DNA of 64,000 bases from Chitinophaga sp. YR573 (GCF_900110995.1 NZ_FOJF01000001.1:3880803-3944802), one strand, 5' to 3'; counted from the first letter of the stretch, positions 25,654 to 35,315 are shown. Made by a program: numbers and translations. The notes: generated from the letters alone by a model not told the origin.

Positions 25654-27669
25654 ATGAAATACACTTGGAAGAATATACCACGGTATATTCGTTACGTTAT
25701 TTTGCAGGCATCATACCTATTCCTCTTTTCTGTAATATTCCGCCTGGTATTCTACTTCTTCTTTTTCAAAACCACCGTAACCGGTACGGCGCCTGTTTTG
25801 AAGGCATGGTACCTGGGACTGAAGTTCGACTTACGTCTTACCCTGATCCTGATGGTGCCGGTTCTGCTCATTACACTGATATGGCGGAATGGTTTCTTCA
25901 ATAAACCTTTCCTTCGCCGGATTGCCTTCTGGTACTTCTTTATTATATACTTTGTACTGATATTATTATATGCGCTGGACCTGGGTCATTATGCCTATCT
26001 GGCCCTGCGTATAGATCCCAACATTTCCCGCTTCCTGTTAAGTGGTGAAAGAGCGGATACTGCGAGTATGTTATGGCAGACTTACCCGGTAATACGTGCC
26101 TTCATCGGCCTGTTGCTGTTCCTGTTCCTTGTTAGCAGGATGCTGATCACTACTTACCGCAGACTGGCCAACCAGCCGCCTAAGAAGATCGGCAACTGGC
26201 GTTTTACAGGATGGGCGACTACAGTGGTACTGCTTTTTGCAGCCGGCATCTATGGTAACTTCGCTTATTTCCCACTGCGCTGGAGCCAGGCGATGTTCTC
26301 CCGCGATAACGGGATTACCAGTCTTGCACTCAATCCTATCTTATACCTGGTATCCAACCTGTCTGTAAGAAATGATACTTACGATCTGAAAAGGACAAAA
26401 GAATATTATCCTGTAATGGCTAAATACCTGGCTGTAGACAGTCCGGATGTAGAGAAGCTCAACTTTGTAAGAACTATAGCAGGAGACCCGTCTAAGCGCA
26501 AAATGAACGTAGTACTGGTGATGCTGGAATCTACAGGCGCCTGCATAACCAGTATGTACGGTAACCCTATGCAGGCTACGCCACATATGAAGAGCATTGC
26601 AGACAGCGGCATCCTGTTTAAACATTTTTACGTGCCTGCCATCAGTACGGCAAGAACAGTATACGGTGTAACAACCGGTTTACCGGATATCGCAATGGCC
26701 AACACCGCTTCCCGTCACCCCAAGATGGTGGACCAGCGTGTGGTGATGGATCAGTTCCATGGATACGAAAAGTACTACCTGCTGGGTGGTAATACCAACT
26801 GGGCAAACATCCGTGCAATATTTACCAGCAATGTGGAAGGAGTGAAAATCTTTGAAGAAGGATATTATAAGGCGCCAAAAGCAGACGTATGGGGTGTATC
26901 TGATTATGACCTCATTACAGAAGCAGATGAAATTTTCAGGGGTGCCCATCAGCGTAATCAACCTTTCATTGCTTTCCTGCAACTGGCAGATAATCACCCT
27001 CCTTATACTACTACGGCCGGTTCGGGCGACTTTAAAAAAGTAACCGAAAAGGACATAGATATGGAGAAGTTCAAACAGGCAGGCTTCGTTTCCATAGATC
27101 AGTTTAATGCTTTACGTTATGAAGATTACAATGTAGGCCACCTGATAGACCTGGCAAGGAAAGGCGGTTACCTGGAAAATACCGTATTCATTATGTTCGG
27201 GGATCATAACTGTGCGCTGAATCCTTACCACTTCATGCCTATACCGGAATATGAGCTGGGCAGCGGTGGGGTACATACCACCTGTTTTATGTATAGTCCG
27301 GGTAATGTGCAGCCGGGAGTAGTAAACCAGACGACCAGCCTCGTGGATGTATACCCTACAATGGCTACCATCGTGGGTATGCCGGTGAAAAACTATACAC
27401 TGGGACAGAACATGCTGGATTCTTCCCGTGCAGGTCGCTATGCTTTTAGTACTTTTGTGAAAAATATGCAGACATACATTGCCGTGATGGGTGACAGATA
27501 CCAGTATGAGATTAATTATGCGACGCAGGAATCTGCTTTGTACGATCTCCAGGGCGACCCATTAAAGAATGTAAAGCTGCAACAACCGGATACGGCAAAG
27601 GCGCTCGATAATTTAACGCGCGCATTTTACGAAAGCACCCGATATTTGATGTTTAATAATAAAAAATAG
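25654..27669 (+). CDS. LTA-synthase-like sulfatase-fold membrane protein
   Basis: Five membrane segments in the first 220 residues are followed by an extracytoplasmic alkaline-phosphatase/sulfatase-fold domain (about 280-600). Visible motifs are VVLVMLESTGACITSMYG, STARTVYGVTTGLP with Thr335 as likely nucleophile, FLQLADNHPPYT and MFGDHNCAL. The architecture matches phosphoglycerol or phosphoethanolamine transferases that modify envelope glycans or lipids. A Thr nucleophile means it would not need formylglycine activation. The substrate is unknown. The methyltransferase, PAP2 and ZIP genes that follow are closely spaced and may be in one transcript. Confidence 0.85.
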   Translation: MKYTWKNIPRYIRYVILQASYLFLFSVIFRLVFYFFFFKTTVTGTAPVLKAWYLGLKFDLRLTLILMVPVLLITLIWRNGFFNKPFLRRIAFWYFFIIYFVLILLYALDLGHYAYLALRIDPNISRFLLSGERADTASMLWQTYPVIRAFIGLLLFLFLVSRMLITTYRRLANQPPKKIGNWRFTGWATTVVLLFAAGIYGNFAYFPLRWSQAMFSRDNGITSLALNPILYLVSNLSVRNDTYDLKRTKEYYPVMAKYLAVDSPDVEKLNFVRTIAGDPSKRKMNVVLVMLESTGACITSMYGNPMQATPHMKSIADSGILFKHFYVPAISTARTVYGVTTGLPDIAMANTASRHPKMVDQRVVMDQFHGYEKYYLLGGNTNWANIRAIFTSNVEGVKIFEEGYYKAPKADVWGVSDYDLITEADEIFRGAHQRNQPFIAFLQLADNHPPYTTTAGSGDFKKVTEKDIDMEKFKQAGFVSIDQFNALRYEDYNVGHLIDLARKGGYLENTVFIMFGDHNCALNPYHFMPIPEYELGSGGVHTTCFMYSPGNVQPGVVNQTTSLVDVYPTMATIVGMPVKNYTLGQNMLDSSRAGRYAFSTFVKNMQTYIAVMGDRYQYEINYATQESALYDLQGDPLKNVKLQQPDTAKALDNLTRAFYESTRYLMFNNKK

Positions 27670-27688
27670 GGTGCATTTATTACAGAGC

Positions 27689-28456
27689 ATGGAAGTTTAT
27701 AAAGAGATTGAAGTGGAAGTACAAAAACAATGGTTTAAAGACTGGTTTAATTCTCCTTATTACCATCTGTTATATAATAACAGGGATAGTAAGGAAGCAG
27801 CATCTTTCATAGATCTTCTCCTGGCATACCTGCACCCGACTGCAGATGCCACCATGCTGGATGTGGCCTGTGGCCGTGGCCGTCATTCAAAATACCTGGC
27901 AGACAAGGGGTATACCGTTACCGGAATAGACCTGTCCATACAGAGTATCAACATTGCCAAAAAGATGGAAAATGAGCATCTGAGCTTTTTCCAGCACGAT
28001 ATGCGCCTTCCTTTCAGGGTCAATTACTTCGACTTTGTCTTTAACTTCTTTACCAGTTTCGGTTATTTTGATACGCAGCGTGAGAATGAAAATGCCTTAC
28101 GTACGCTGAAGAATGCCCTGAAACCTGGTGGTACCCTGGTACTGGATTACCTGAACAGCTCTTATGTGGCTGCTCACCTGGTAACGGAAGAGTCTAAGGA
28201 AAAGGAAAATGTATTATTTGATATCCAACGGGAAGTTACAGACCATAAATTCCTGAAACAGATTGATATCCTGGACCAGTCCAGGAAACAGCGGGCATGC
28301 TTTACGGAAAGCGTAAACGCATATACGAGGGAGGATTTTGAAGAGATGTTTGCCCATCAGGGATTAGAGATAACACAGATCTTTGGAGACTACCAATTTA
28401 ATAACTACGATGAACAGGCTTCACCACGACTGATCATTATAGCTACAAAACCATAG
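27689..28456 (+). CDS. class I SAM-dependent methyltransferase
   Basis: A Rossmann methyltransferase domain carries motif I MLDVACGRGRHSKYLA, followed by VTGIDLS and FDFVFNFFTSFGYF. The protein has 255 residues and no membrane segment. The ATG at 27689 is chosen over a GTG at 27671. Substrate cannot be inferred; a small molecule or quinone-like substrate is possible. The next gene starts two bases after its stop. Confidence 0.8.
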   Translation: MEVYKEIEVEVQKQWFKDWFNSPYYHLLYNNRDSKEAASFIDLLLAYLHPTADATMLDVACGRGRHSKYLADKGYTVTGIDLSIQSINIAKKMENEHLSFFQHDMRLPFRVNYFDFVFNFFTSFGYFDTQRENENALRTLKNALKPGGTLVLDYLNSSYVAAHLVTEESKEKENVLFDIQREVTDHKFLKQIDILDQSRKQRACFTESVNAYTREDFEEMFAHQGLEITQIFGDYQFNNYDEQASPRLIIIATKP

Positions 28457-28458
28457 CC

Positions 28459-29037
28459 ATGCTGGAGAAACTGCTTCGTCTGGACCTTAAACTCTTTTTT
28501 AAAATCAACGGTCAATGGCATACTCCATTGATGGATGCTATTATTCCCTGGCTGAGAGAGCCTTTTGTATGGGCACCTTTATACCTGTTTCTGCTGCTGT
28601 TTGTCACTATCAATTATAAATGGAGAGGATTCTGGTGGATGGCATTCTTCCTGATTGCTTTCGGACTGGCAGACCAGTCAAGTTCACACATCAAAGACTG
28701 GATAGGCCGTTTGCGTCCCTGCCGTGATCCTTTGCTACAGCATTATGTAAGAGTGCTGGTGACATATTGTCCGGGCAGTGGCAGTTTTACTTCTAATCAT
28801 GCTGCCAACCATTTCGCATTAGGTACTTTTTGTTTTCTCACATTCAGGCATATTTCCAGATGGTATGCTTCGTTATTCTTTGTCTGGGCTTTTGTGATCA
28901 GCTATGCCCAGGTATATGTGGGTGTACATTATCCGCTGGATGTTGCCGGCGGTGCTGTACTCGGCATATTTATTGGGTTGTTGAGCGGCGGGTTCTTTCA
29001 GCGCCGTATCAGGCTGGAACATGAACTAACACCATGA
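28459..29037 (+). CDS. PAP2-family membrane phosphatase
   Basis: This integral membrane protein has the three phosphatase motifs: KDWIGRLRP, SFTSNHAANHF and SYAQVYVGVHYPLDVAGG. About five membrane segments are seen in 192 residues. Members dephosphorylate undecaprenyl pyrophosphate, phosphatidate or lipid A; which of these applies here is not clear. Its stop overlaps the ZIP transporter start. Confidence 0.85.
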   Translation: MLEKLLRLDLKLFFKINGQWHTPLMDAIIPWLREPFVWAPLYLFLLLFVTINYKWRGFWWMAFFLIAFGLADQSSSHIKDWIGRLRPCRDPLLQHYVRVLVTYCPGSGSFTSNHAANHFALGTFCFLTFRHISRWYASLFFVWAFVISYAQVYVGVHYPLDVAGGAVLGIFIGLLSGGFFQRRIRLEHELTP

Positions 29038-29768
29038 ACTGGATCTTCTTAATAATTATATTTCTTGCAACCCTTGGTGGTGGCATTATTCCAATGGTAG
29101 TCAGGCGGATACATCCCAGCCTGCCTCTTTACCTGCTGGGCTTTACCGGCGCCTGCCTTTTCGGGATCACTATCATGCACCTGCTGCCGGAAGTATTCCA
29201 GGAGCTGGGGCATAGTGCCGGCATTTACATTGTAATTGGTTTCTTTTTCCAGGTAGCTTTAGCGCAGTTGTCGCATGGTACGGAACACGGGCATACACAT
29301 GTGCCCCAAAACGATCATCATCATCATGTGGCTATTGCTCCTTTGTTGCTGGGGTTATCTATACACGCTTTCATGGAAGGGATCCCACTGGGATTTCATT
29401 TTAATGACAGCGCCTCCATGTCTTCCCTGGTCATAGGAGTAGCCGCCCATAAACTGCCGGAAGCGTTAACGCTGATGACAGTGATGCTTCATTCTCATCA
29501 GAAAGGGATGAAACTATGGCGTATCTTACTTATCTTTTCGCTTGTAACACCGCTGGCTGCGGTGCTTGCCGCTGAAGCAGGCAGCCATTCGGCACAAATG
29601 GAACATGTCCTTACATATGTGGTAGCGCTCGTTATCGGGGCCTTTCTGCATATATCCACCACCATATTTTATGAGAGCGGCACCAAACACCATGAATTGA
29701 GCTACCGCAAGGTATTTGCTATTTCAGCAGGACTGCTTTTAGCATTTCTTACCTTAATATTTGAATAA
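29034..29768 (+). CDS. ZIP-family divalent metal transporter
   Basis: A 244-residue membrane protein with about seven or eight hydrophobic segments has the ZIP signature helices LSIHAFMEGIPLGFHF and GVAAHKLPEALTLM. A histidine-rich cytoplasmic loop HGTEHGHTHVPQNDHHHH lies near residues 81-98. It most likely imports zinc or iron. It overlaps the PAP2 gene by an ATGA, though no functional link is evident. Confidence 0.87.
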   Translation: MNWIFLIIIFLATLGGGIIPMVVRRIHPSLPLYLLGFTGACLFGITIMHLLPEVFQELGHSAGIYIVIGFFFQVALAQLSHGTEHGHTHVPQNDHHHHVAIAPLLLGLSIHAFMEGIPLGFHFNDSASMSSLVIGVAAHKLPEALTLMTVMLHSHQKGMKLWRILLIFSLVTPLAAVLAAEAGSHSAQMEHVLTYVVALVIGAFLHISTTIFYESGTKHHELSYRKVFAISAGLLLAFLTLIFE

Positions 29769-29791
29769 TTCTTTATTTTAGCCTTTATATC

Positions 29792-31090
29792 ATGGAAGTC
29801 GTCGTCATTATCCTCGTCCTTATTTTATTAAATGGCTTGTTCTCAATGTCTGAGAGTGCCATGGAATCGGCCCGCAAAGCGAGGCTGGAATTCCTGGCCA
29901 ACAAAGGCGATGAAAAGGCAAAAACAGCGCTGAAGCTGGCCAATAATCCTGACAGATTCTTATCCACTGTTCAGATAGGCATTACCCTCATCAGTATTTT
30001 AATAGGTATCTACTCCGGCGCAACCTGGAGGATGGAACTGATAGATATAGTGGCACGGATAGAATATCTGGCGCCTTACAGCCATGGCATAGCCACAGCT
30101 ATCATTGTGCTGGTGATCACTTATTTCACAATTGTACTGGGAGAACTGGTGCCTAAACGCCTGGGTGTTGCCCGTCCGGAAGCTATTTCCAGGCAGGTAG
30201 CGGCTCCTATGCTCTGGTTATCCAGGATCACTTCGCCTTTTATCTGGTTACTCACTATCTCTACAAACCTGTTGGTAAGTCTCTTTAAACTACAACCTTC
30301 AGATAATAATGTGACGGAAGAAGAGATCAAGGCGATGATCAATGAAGGAACAAGTTCCGGCGCTATTGAAGAAACCGAGCAGGAGATCATTGAACGTGTA
30401 TTCCATCTGGGAGACCGTAACATTACCTCTCTCATGACCCACCGTACGGATATCGTATGGCTGGATATGACAGATCAGAAAGAGATTTTAAGAGATAAGA
30501 TTTTTGAGAGCGTACACTCTGTTTACCCTGTATGTGATGGTCAGATAGATAAAATATTAGGTATTGTATCTATTAAGGACCTCTACCTGGCTGCTGCCAG
30601 CAACAATTACACCCTGGAACCCATCATAAAGAAACCCCTCTTTATCCCGGAAAATAACTCTGCTTATCAGGTACTGGAAAAGTTCAAGGAAACACAGAGT
30701 CATGCTGCGTTTATCGTGGATGAATATGGTACATTCCTGGGTATGATCACACTGAACGATATTCTGGAAGCCATTGTCGGTGATATGCCGGAAACCGGTC
30801 AGGATGATGATTACGAGATTGTAAGACGTGAAGACGGATCTTACCTGGTAGACGGGCAGATTCCTTTTTACGACTTCCTCAGCCGTTTCGACAAAGAAGA
30901 CTGGATGGCCGAATTTGAGCAGGAATTTGATACGATGGCAGGTTTTATTCTCCATCACCAGGAACATATACCCAAAATAGGAGAGAAGTTTGAATGGAGA
31001 GGATTTACTTTTGAAATTGTTGATATGGATGCCCACCGTATTGATAAAGTATTGGTGGAAGCACCCGAACCTGGGATCGAAGAAGGATAG
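29792..31090 (+). CDS. CNNM/CorC-type membrane protein with CBS domains
   Basis: The N-terminal DUF21/CNNM transmembrane region (about 1-175) has LILLNGLFSMSESAMESARK and a conserved VLGELVPKRLGVARPE. Two CBS domains follow (about 205-330, MTHRTDIVWL and FIVDEYGTFLGMITLNDILE), then a CorC_HlyC domain to the end. Such proteins are linked to magnesium or cobalt efflux or resistance; older annotations say hemolysin. The stop codon overlaps the terminal inverted repeat of copy R3. Confidence 0.88.
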   Translation: MEVVVIILVLILLNGLFSMSESAMESARKARLEFLANKGDEKAKTALKLANNPDRFLSTVQIGITLISILIGIYSGATWRMELIDIVARIEYLAPYSHGIATAIIVLVITYFTIVLGELVPKRLGVARPEAISRQVAAPMLWLSRITSPFIWLLTISTNLLVSLFKLQPSDNNVTEEEIKAMINEGTSSGAIEETEQEIIERVFHLGDRNITSLMTHRTDIVWLDMTDQKEILRDKIFESVHSVYPVCDGQIDKILGIVSIKDLYLAAASNNYTLEPIIKKPLFIPENNSAYQVLEKFKETQSHAAFIVDEYGTFLGMITLNDILEAIVGDMPETGQDDDYEIVRREDGSYLVDGQIPFYDFLSRFDKEDWMAEFEQEFDTMAGFILHHQEHIPKIGEKFEWRGFTFEIVDMDAHRIDKVLVEAPEPGIEEG

Positions 31091-31199
31091 TTTGATTTTT
31101 GGGTGCAGGGCGAAGCCCTGCAAAATCCCTTCAATGTTTTTGTGATGGTGCGAAGTACCACCACAAAAACATTTCTCTTTGATCAAAATAAATCAAACT
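31089..31199 (+). repeat. dispersed double-hairpin element, copy R3, with terminal inverted repeats
   Basis: This is the most complete copy. Outer 10-bp inverted repeats AGTTTGATTT (31089-31098) and AAATCAAACT (31190-31199) frame hairpin 1, GCAGGGC-GAA-GCCCTGC (31105-31121), and hairpin 2 (31136-31149 with 31157-31170, one mismatch, GCGAAGT loop). The 5' end overlaps the stop codon of the preceding gene. The design resembles a MITE or REP-type element. Confidence 0.85.
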
Positions 31200-31245
31200 G
31201 AGGCGTTATCGAAGAACCTATATTATGTTCTTAATTAGAATTTGC

Positions 31246-31253
31246 TAATTTTG
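31246..31253 (+). promoter_or_regulatory. -7 element of the pigment cluster
   Basis: TAATTTTG matches TAnnTTTG 39 bases before the first gene of the pigment cluster. A clear TTG at -33 is missing. Confidence 0.55.
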
Positions 31254-31292
31254 AGAGCTTTTTCACATATTTAAATATTATAATTTAAAATA

Positions 31293-32834
31293 ATGGTCGT
31301 TTTAGGAAGTAAGGTACTTTCACTGGAAGAAGTGTACCGGGTATTATTTGGGGGGGAAGAATTAAGTCTGGATGAAGCAGCCGTACAACAGGTAGAGGAA
31401 AATTTCCTGTTTCTTCAGAAATTCTCAGCCAAGAAGCTGATCTACGGAATTAATACCGGGTTTGGGCCAATGGCACAATACCGTATTAGTGAAGACGATA
31501 CACACCAGTTACAATATAACCTGATCCGCAGCCATAGTTCCGGTGCAGGTAAGTACTTACCACCTGTTCTGACCAAAGCATTAATGATAGCCCGTTTGAG
31601 CAGCTTTATGCAGGCACATTCAGGTGTACATGTGGAAGTAGTCACCTTACTCAAAGACCTTATCAATAAAAACGTATATCCCTGCGTTTATGAACACGGT
31701 GGTGTAGGCGCCAGCGGCGACCTGGTACAACTGGCGCATCTGGGATTAGTATTAATCGGTGAAGGAGAAGTAGTGTATGAGGATACATTGCAGCCTACTG
31801 CAGAAGTATTTGCAAAGCTGGGCATCAAGCCTATGAGTGTACATGTACGCGAAGGACTGGCGGTGATCAATGGTACTTCTGCCATGACAGGCATAGGGCT
31901 GGTGAACATCATACAGGCAAAGAAACTGCTGGACTGGAGTTGCATCCTTTCTGCCATGATCAATGAAGTAGTAGAAGCATTTGATGATCATTTATCGCAC
32001 GAACTGAATGTAGTGAAGCTGCATGAAGGGCAGAATAAAGTGGCCGCAGGGATGCGCCATATACTGAAGGATAGTAAGATGGTCCGTCATCGTCCGGATC
32101 ATTTCTATAAAGAACTGGAAGAAGAGATCTTTAAGGATAAAGTACAGGAATATTACTCTTTGCGTTGTGTACCTCAGGTATTAGGCCCTGTGTATGATAC
32201 ACTGGTACAGGCAGAAAAGATAGTAGTACAGGAACTGAATTCTGTGAGTGATAATCCGGTGGTGGACCATCATCAGCAAAATGTTTTTCATGGTGGTAAC
32301 TTCCATGGTGATTATATCTCCCTGGAAATGGATAAGGTGAAGATCGCCATCACGAAGTTGTCTATGTTGTCTGAAAGACAACTCAACTACCTGATGAATG
32401 ATAAGCTGAACCACAAGTTCCCGCCATTCATGAACCTGGGAAAACTTGGCTTTAACTTTGGTATGCAGGGTATACAGTTCACGGCTACTTCAACGGTGGC
32501 AGAGAACCAGACGCTGTCTTTCCCGATGTATGTGCACAGTATTCCCAACAATAATGACAACCAGGATATTGTAAGTATGGGATGTAATGCAGCGCTGATG
32601 ACACAGCGTGTTATAGACAATACTTTTGAAGTACTGGCTATACAGGTGATGACCATGTTGCAGGCAGTAGATTACCTGAATTGTCAGGATAAGTTGTCCA
32701 GCTTCTCACACAGGATCTACACTGAAGTAAGAGCTATTTTCCCTAAATTTATTGAGGATAGCCCTAAGTATAAAGATGCTAAAAGGATTAAAGAATATCT
32801 GCAGACGCATGAACCGGAAATAGTATTCATATGA
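31293..32834 (+). CDS. aromatic amino acid ammonia-lyase (tyrosine/histidine lyase family)
   Basis: The 513-residue enzyme belongs to the HAL/PAL/TAL family. The residues that cyclise to the MIO cofactor are Ala140-Ser141-Gly142 in GVGASGDLVQLAHLG, and the family Tyr is in YGINTGFGP. Further motifs are NGTSAMTG and SVSDNPVVDH. In flexirubin clusters of Chitinophaga and Flavobacterium this enzyme is a tyrosine ammonia-lyase making 4-coumarate, the aryl starter. The position as first gene of such a cluster supports that role over histidine degradation, since no hut genes are nearby. Substrate assignment is inferred. Confidence 0.85.
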   Translation: MVVLGSKVLSLEEVYRVLFGGEELSLDEAAVQQVEENFLFLQKFSAKKLIYGINTGFGPMAQYRISEDDTHQLQYNLIRSHSSGAGKYLPPVLTKALMIARLSSFMQAHSGVHVEVVTLLKDLINKNVYPCVYEHGGVGASGDLVQLAHLGLVLIGEGEVVYEDTLQPTAEVFAKLGIKPMSVHVREGLAVINGTSAMTGIGLVNIIQAKKLLDWSCILSAMINEVVEAFDDHLSHELNVVKLHEGQNKVAAGMRHILKDSKMVRHRPDHFYKELEEEIFKDKVQEYYSLRCVPQVLGPVYDTLVQAEKIVVQELNSVSDNPVVDHHQQNVFHGGNFHGDYISLEMDKVKIAITKLSMLSERQLNYLMNDKLNHKFPPFMNLGKLGFNFGMQGIQFTATSTVAENQTLSFPMYVHSIPNNNDNQDIVSMGCNAALMTQRVIDNTFEVLAIQVMTMLQAVDYLNCQDKLSSFSHRIYTEVRAIFPKFIEDSPKYKDAKRIKEYLQTHEPEIVFI

Positions 32835-33559
32835 AATGTGCTTTAATAACAGGAGGCTCAAGAGGGATAGGCAGGGCGATATGCATCAAGATGGCAGAGC
32901 TGGGCTATTATGTACTCATCAATTATAAGGGTAATGAAGCTGCTGCCAACGAAACGCTGGAAGCTGTGCAGGCAAAAGGAAGTGACGGGGAGATCCTGAG
33001 ATTCGATGTAGGAAATGAACAGGAAGTACAGGCGGTACTAGGCACCTGGGTAGAGAATAATAAAGAGAAACAGGTCGAAGTGCTGGTGAATAATGCCGGT
33101 ATCCGTGAAGATAACCTGCTGTTCTGGATGAACAGTACGCAATGGAGAAACGTGTTGAACAGCAGTCTGGATGGCTTCTTCTATGTAACTAAACAGGTAC
33201 TGAACAATATGCTGATGAAGCGTTACGGACGTATCATCAATATTGTTTCCTTATCCGGTATCAAAGGGATGCCGGGGCAAACGAATTACTCTGCGGCCAA
33301 AGCCGGTGTAATAGGTGCTACCAAAGCGCTGGCACAGGAAGTAGCCAAACGCGGCGTAACAGTAAATGCAGTAGCACCCGGGTTTATCAAAACGGATATG
33401 ACAGCAGACCTGAATGAGAAAGAGCTGGCGGCACAGGTACCTATGAATCGTTTTGGTACACCTGAAGAAGTAGCAGAAGCTGTTGCATTCTTTGCCTCAA
33501 AAGCTTCCGCTTATATTACGGGGGAAATATTATCAATTAACGGAGGACTATACACTTAA
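32831..33559 (+). CDS. 3-oxoacyl-ACP reductase (FabG-type SDR)
   Basis: This classical short-chain dehydrogenase has the cofactor motif GGSRGIGRAI, NNAGIREDN, the catalytic Ser in IVSLSG and the Tyr/Lys in YSAAKAG. At 242 residues it matches FabG. Within the cluster it is the only ketoreductase seen and should reduce each 3-ketoacyl-ACP during polyene elongation with NADPH. It overlaps the ammonia-lyase gene by four bases. Confidence 0.9.
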   Translation: MKCALITGGSRGIGRAICIKMAELGYYVLINYKGNEAAANETLEAVQAKGSDGEILRFDVGNEQEVQAVLGTWVENNKEKQVEVLVNNAGIREDNLLFWMNSTQWRNVLNSSLDGFFYVTKQVLNNMLMKRYGRIINIVSLSGIKGMPGQTNYSAAKAGVIGATKALAQEVAKRGVTVNAVAPGFIKTDMTADLNEKELAAQVPMNRFGTPEEVAEAVAFFASKASAYITGEILSINGGLYT

Positions 33560-33563
33560 TGAT

Positions 33564-34790
33564 ATGAAGAGAGTAGTGATCACTGGCTTGGGAATCTATT
33601 CCTGTATAGGCAAAAGCCTGGAGGACGTAAGGGATTCATTGTACAAAGGGCAGTCTGGTATTATACTGGACCCGGCCAGGAAAGCTTATGGCTACCGGTC
33701 CGGGTTAACCGGTTTTGTAGACAGGCCCGAACTGAAAGGACTGTTAGACCGTCGTGCCCGGATGATGATGCCGGAGCAGGCGGAATTTGCATATATGAGT
33801 ACCCGCGATGCGATGGCACAGGCGGGTATTGACCCGGATTATATAGAGAAAACGGAAGTGGGTTTGCTGTTTGGGAACGACAGCTCTTCCAAACCGGTGA
33901 TAGAGGCAACTGATATCATGCGGGAGAAGAAGGATACCATGATGGTAGGATCGGGTTCTGTATTCCAGACGATGAACTCTACCGTAAACATGAACCTGGC
34001 CACTATCTTTAAGCTGCGCGGCATTAACTTCAGCGTAAGTGCTGCCTGTGCAAGCGGTTCCCATGCCATTGGCCTGGGATATACCTTTATCCGTAACGGG
34101 ATGCAGGATTGTGTGATTTGCGGAGGCGCCCAGGAAGTGAACGTTTACTCCATGGGTAACTTTGATGCGATCGCCGCTTTCTCTGTAAGGGAATCTGATC
34201 CTACAAAGGCCAGTCGTCCATTCGACCGGGACCGTGACGGGCTTGTACCCAGTGGTGGTGCGGCAACGGTGATCCTGGAAAGCCTGGAATCTGCACAGCG
34301 CAGAGGGGCAAAGATCCTGGGAGAGGTGATAGGTTACGGTTTTTCTTCCAATGGAGCGCATATTTCCAACCCTACTATAGATGGTCCGGTACGTTCCCTG
34401 CAGATAGCTTTGCAGGATTCCGGATTACAGGCCCGTGATATTGAGTATATCAATGCACATGCTACCAGTACCCAGGCAGGTGATGCCAGTGAGGCCGCTG
34501 CGCTGGACCTGGTGTTTGGAGAGTCCAAGCCTTATATCAGTTCAACCAAATCGATGACCGGCCACGAATGCTGGATGGCAGGAGCCAGTGAGATCGTTTA
34601 TTCCATGCTGATGATGCAGAACGGATTTATAGCTCCTAATATCAACCTGGAGAATCCTGATGGAGCTGCCGCGAGATTAAATATTACAAATTCTACTATT
34701 AATAAAGATTTTAATATATTTTTGTCTAACTCTTTTGGCTTTGGGGGTACTAACTCGTCTCTCATCGTCCGTAAATGGGATAATAAATAA
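33564..34790 (+). CDS. beta-ketoacyl-ACP synthase (FabF type), KS-1
   Basis: The complete C-H-H triad of decarboxylative ketosynthases is present: Cys162 in SAACASGSHA, His299 in INAHATST and His334 in SMTGHECW. The length of 408 residues fits FabF. ATG 33564 gives the family start MKRVVITGLG; a longer frame from 33483 would run into the FabG gene. It is one of three catalytically complete ketosynthases in the cluster. Which elongation step each performs cannot be decided from sequence. Confidence 0.9.
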   Translation: MKRVVITGLGIYSCIGKSLEDVRDSLYKGQSGIILDPARKAYGYRSGLTGFVDRPELKGLLDRRARMMMPEQAEFAYMSTRDAMAQAGIDPDYIEKTEVGLLFGNDSSSKPVIEATDIMREKKDTMMVGSGSVFQTMNSTVNMNLATIFKLRGINFSVSAACASGSHAIGLGYTFIRNGMQDCVICGGAQEVNVYSMGNFDAIAAFSVRESDPTKASRPFDRDRDGLVPSGGAATVILESLESAQRRGAKILGEVIGYGFSSNGAHISNPTIDGPVRSLQIALQDSGLQARDIEYINAHATSTQAGDASEAAALDLVFGESKPYISSTKSMTGHECWMAGASEIVYSMLMMQNGFIAPNINLENPDGAAARLNITNSTINKDFNIFLSNSFGFGGTNSSLIVRKWDNK

Positions 34791-35057
34791 ATAATTAATT
34801 AACTGTCAACACTTTAGAGAATTATTGCCTCAACATGCAACCTGCAGGTCTACATTGTGCACTTAACTGCCCGGATATTATTAACTTTGAGCGGGAATAA
34901 TCATCATAACGTATTGACCAGGCGAACTATAGTTAACGTTAAAGGATCATTTAAGGGGATATAAGGAAGGGTAATGTCACAGCATTTCATTATTAATCAG
35001 CCTAATTATTTTAATTAACAATATTGTTTCAACCTATATCTCAGAGTTACACTTATT
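34791..35057 (+). promoter_or_regulatory. intra-cluster gap with promoter-like and palindromic sites
   Basis: This is the widest gap inside the pigment cluster. It holds a TAACTTTG -7-like element at 34882-34889, overlapping palindromes AACTATAGTT (34925-34934) and TTAACGTTAA (34933-34942), and AACAATATTGTT (35017-35028). No gene is visible. A second promoter with a long leader for the ACP gene and downstream genes is a reasonable inference. Confidence 0.45.
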
Positions 35058-35315
35058 ATGGAGAAGAACGAGATCATATTGACCACAAATGCATTCCTGG
35101 TAGAGGAATTTGAAGCCAATCCAGAGAATATCAAGCCAGATGCTAATCTCAAGATAGTATTGGACCTGGATAGTCTCGATTATATAGACCTGGTAGTTGT
35201 TATTGAAAATAACTTCGGTTTCAAGGTTAACCCTGAAGATTTCCAGTCAATTATTACATTCCAGGACTTCTACGACTATGTAGGCACTCGTGTAAAGCAA
35301 AAAGAACTGGTATAA
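35058..35315 (+). CDS. acyl carrier protein, ACP-1
   Basis: This 85-residue acidic protein has the phosphopantetheine site LDLDSLDYIDL with Ser39. It carries the growing chain in fatty acid or polyketide synthesis. It is the first gene after the intra-cluster promoter region and overlaps the acyltransferase start by one base. It is clearly different from the second ACP at 42072. The AcpS at 55219 is the obvious enzyme to load its cofactor. Confidence 0.9.
   Translation: MEKNEIILTTNAFLVEEFEANPENIKPDANLKIVLDLDSLDYIDLVVVIENNFGFKVNPEDFQSIITFQDFYDYVGTRVKQKELV

Noticed and set aside
25654..27669. Client sulfatase of the formylglycine-generating enzyme at 13734
   Set aside because: The candidate nucleophile is Thr335 in an LTA-synthase-like context and no CxPxR motif is present.
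31293..32834. Histidine ammonia-lyase of histidine degradation (hutH)
   Set aside because: No hutU/hutI/hutG genes are adjacent and it heads a polyene pigment cluster, where a tyrosine lyase is expected; substrate is still unproven.
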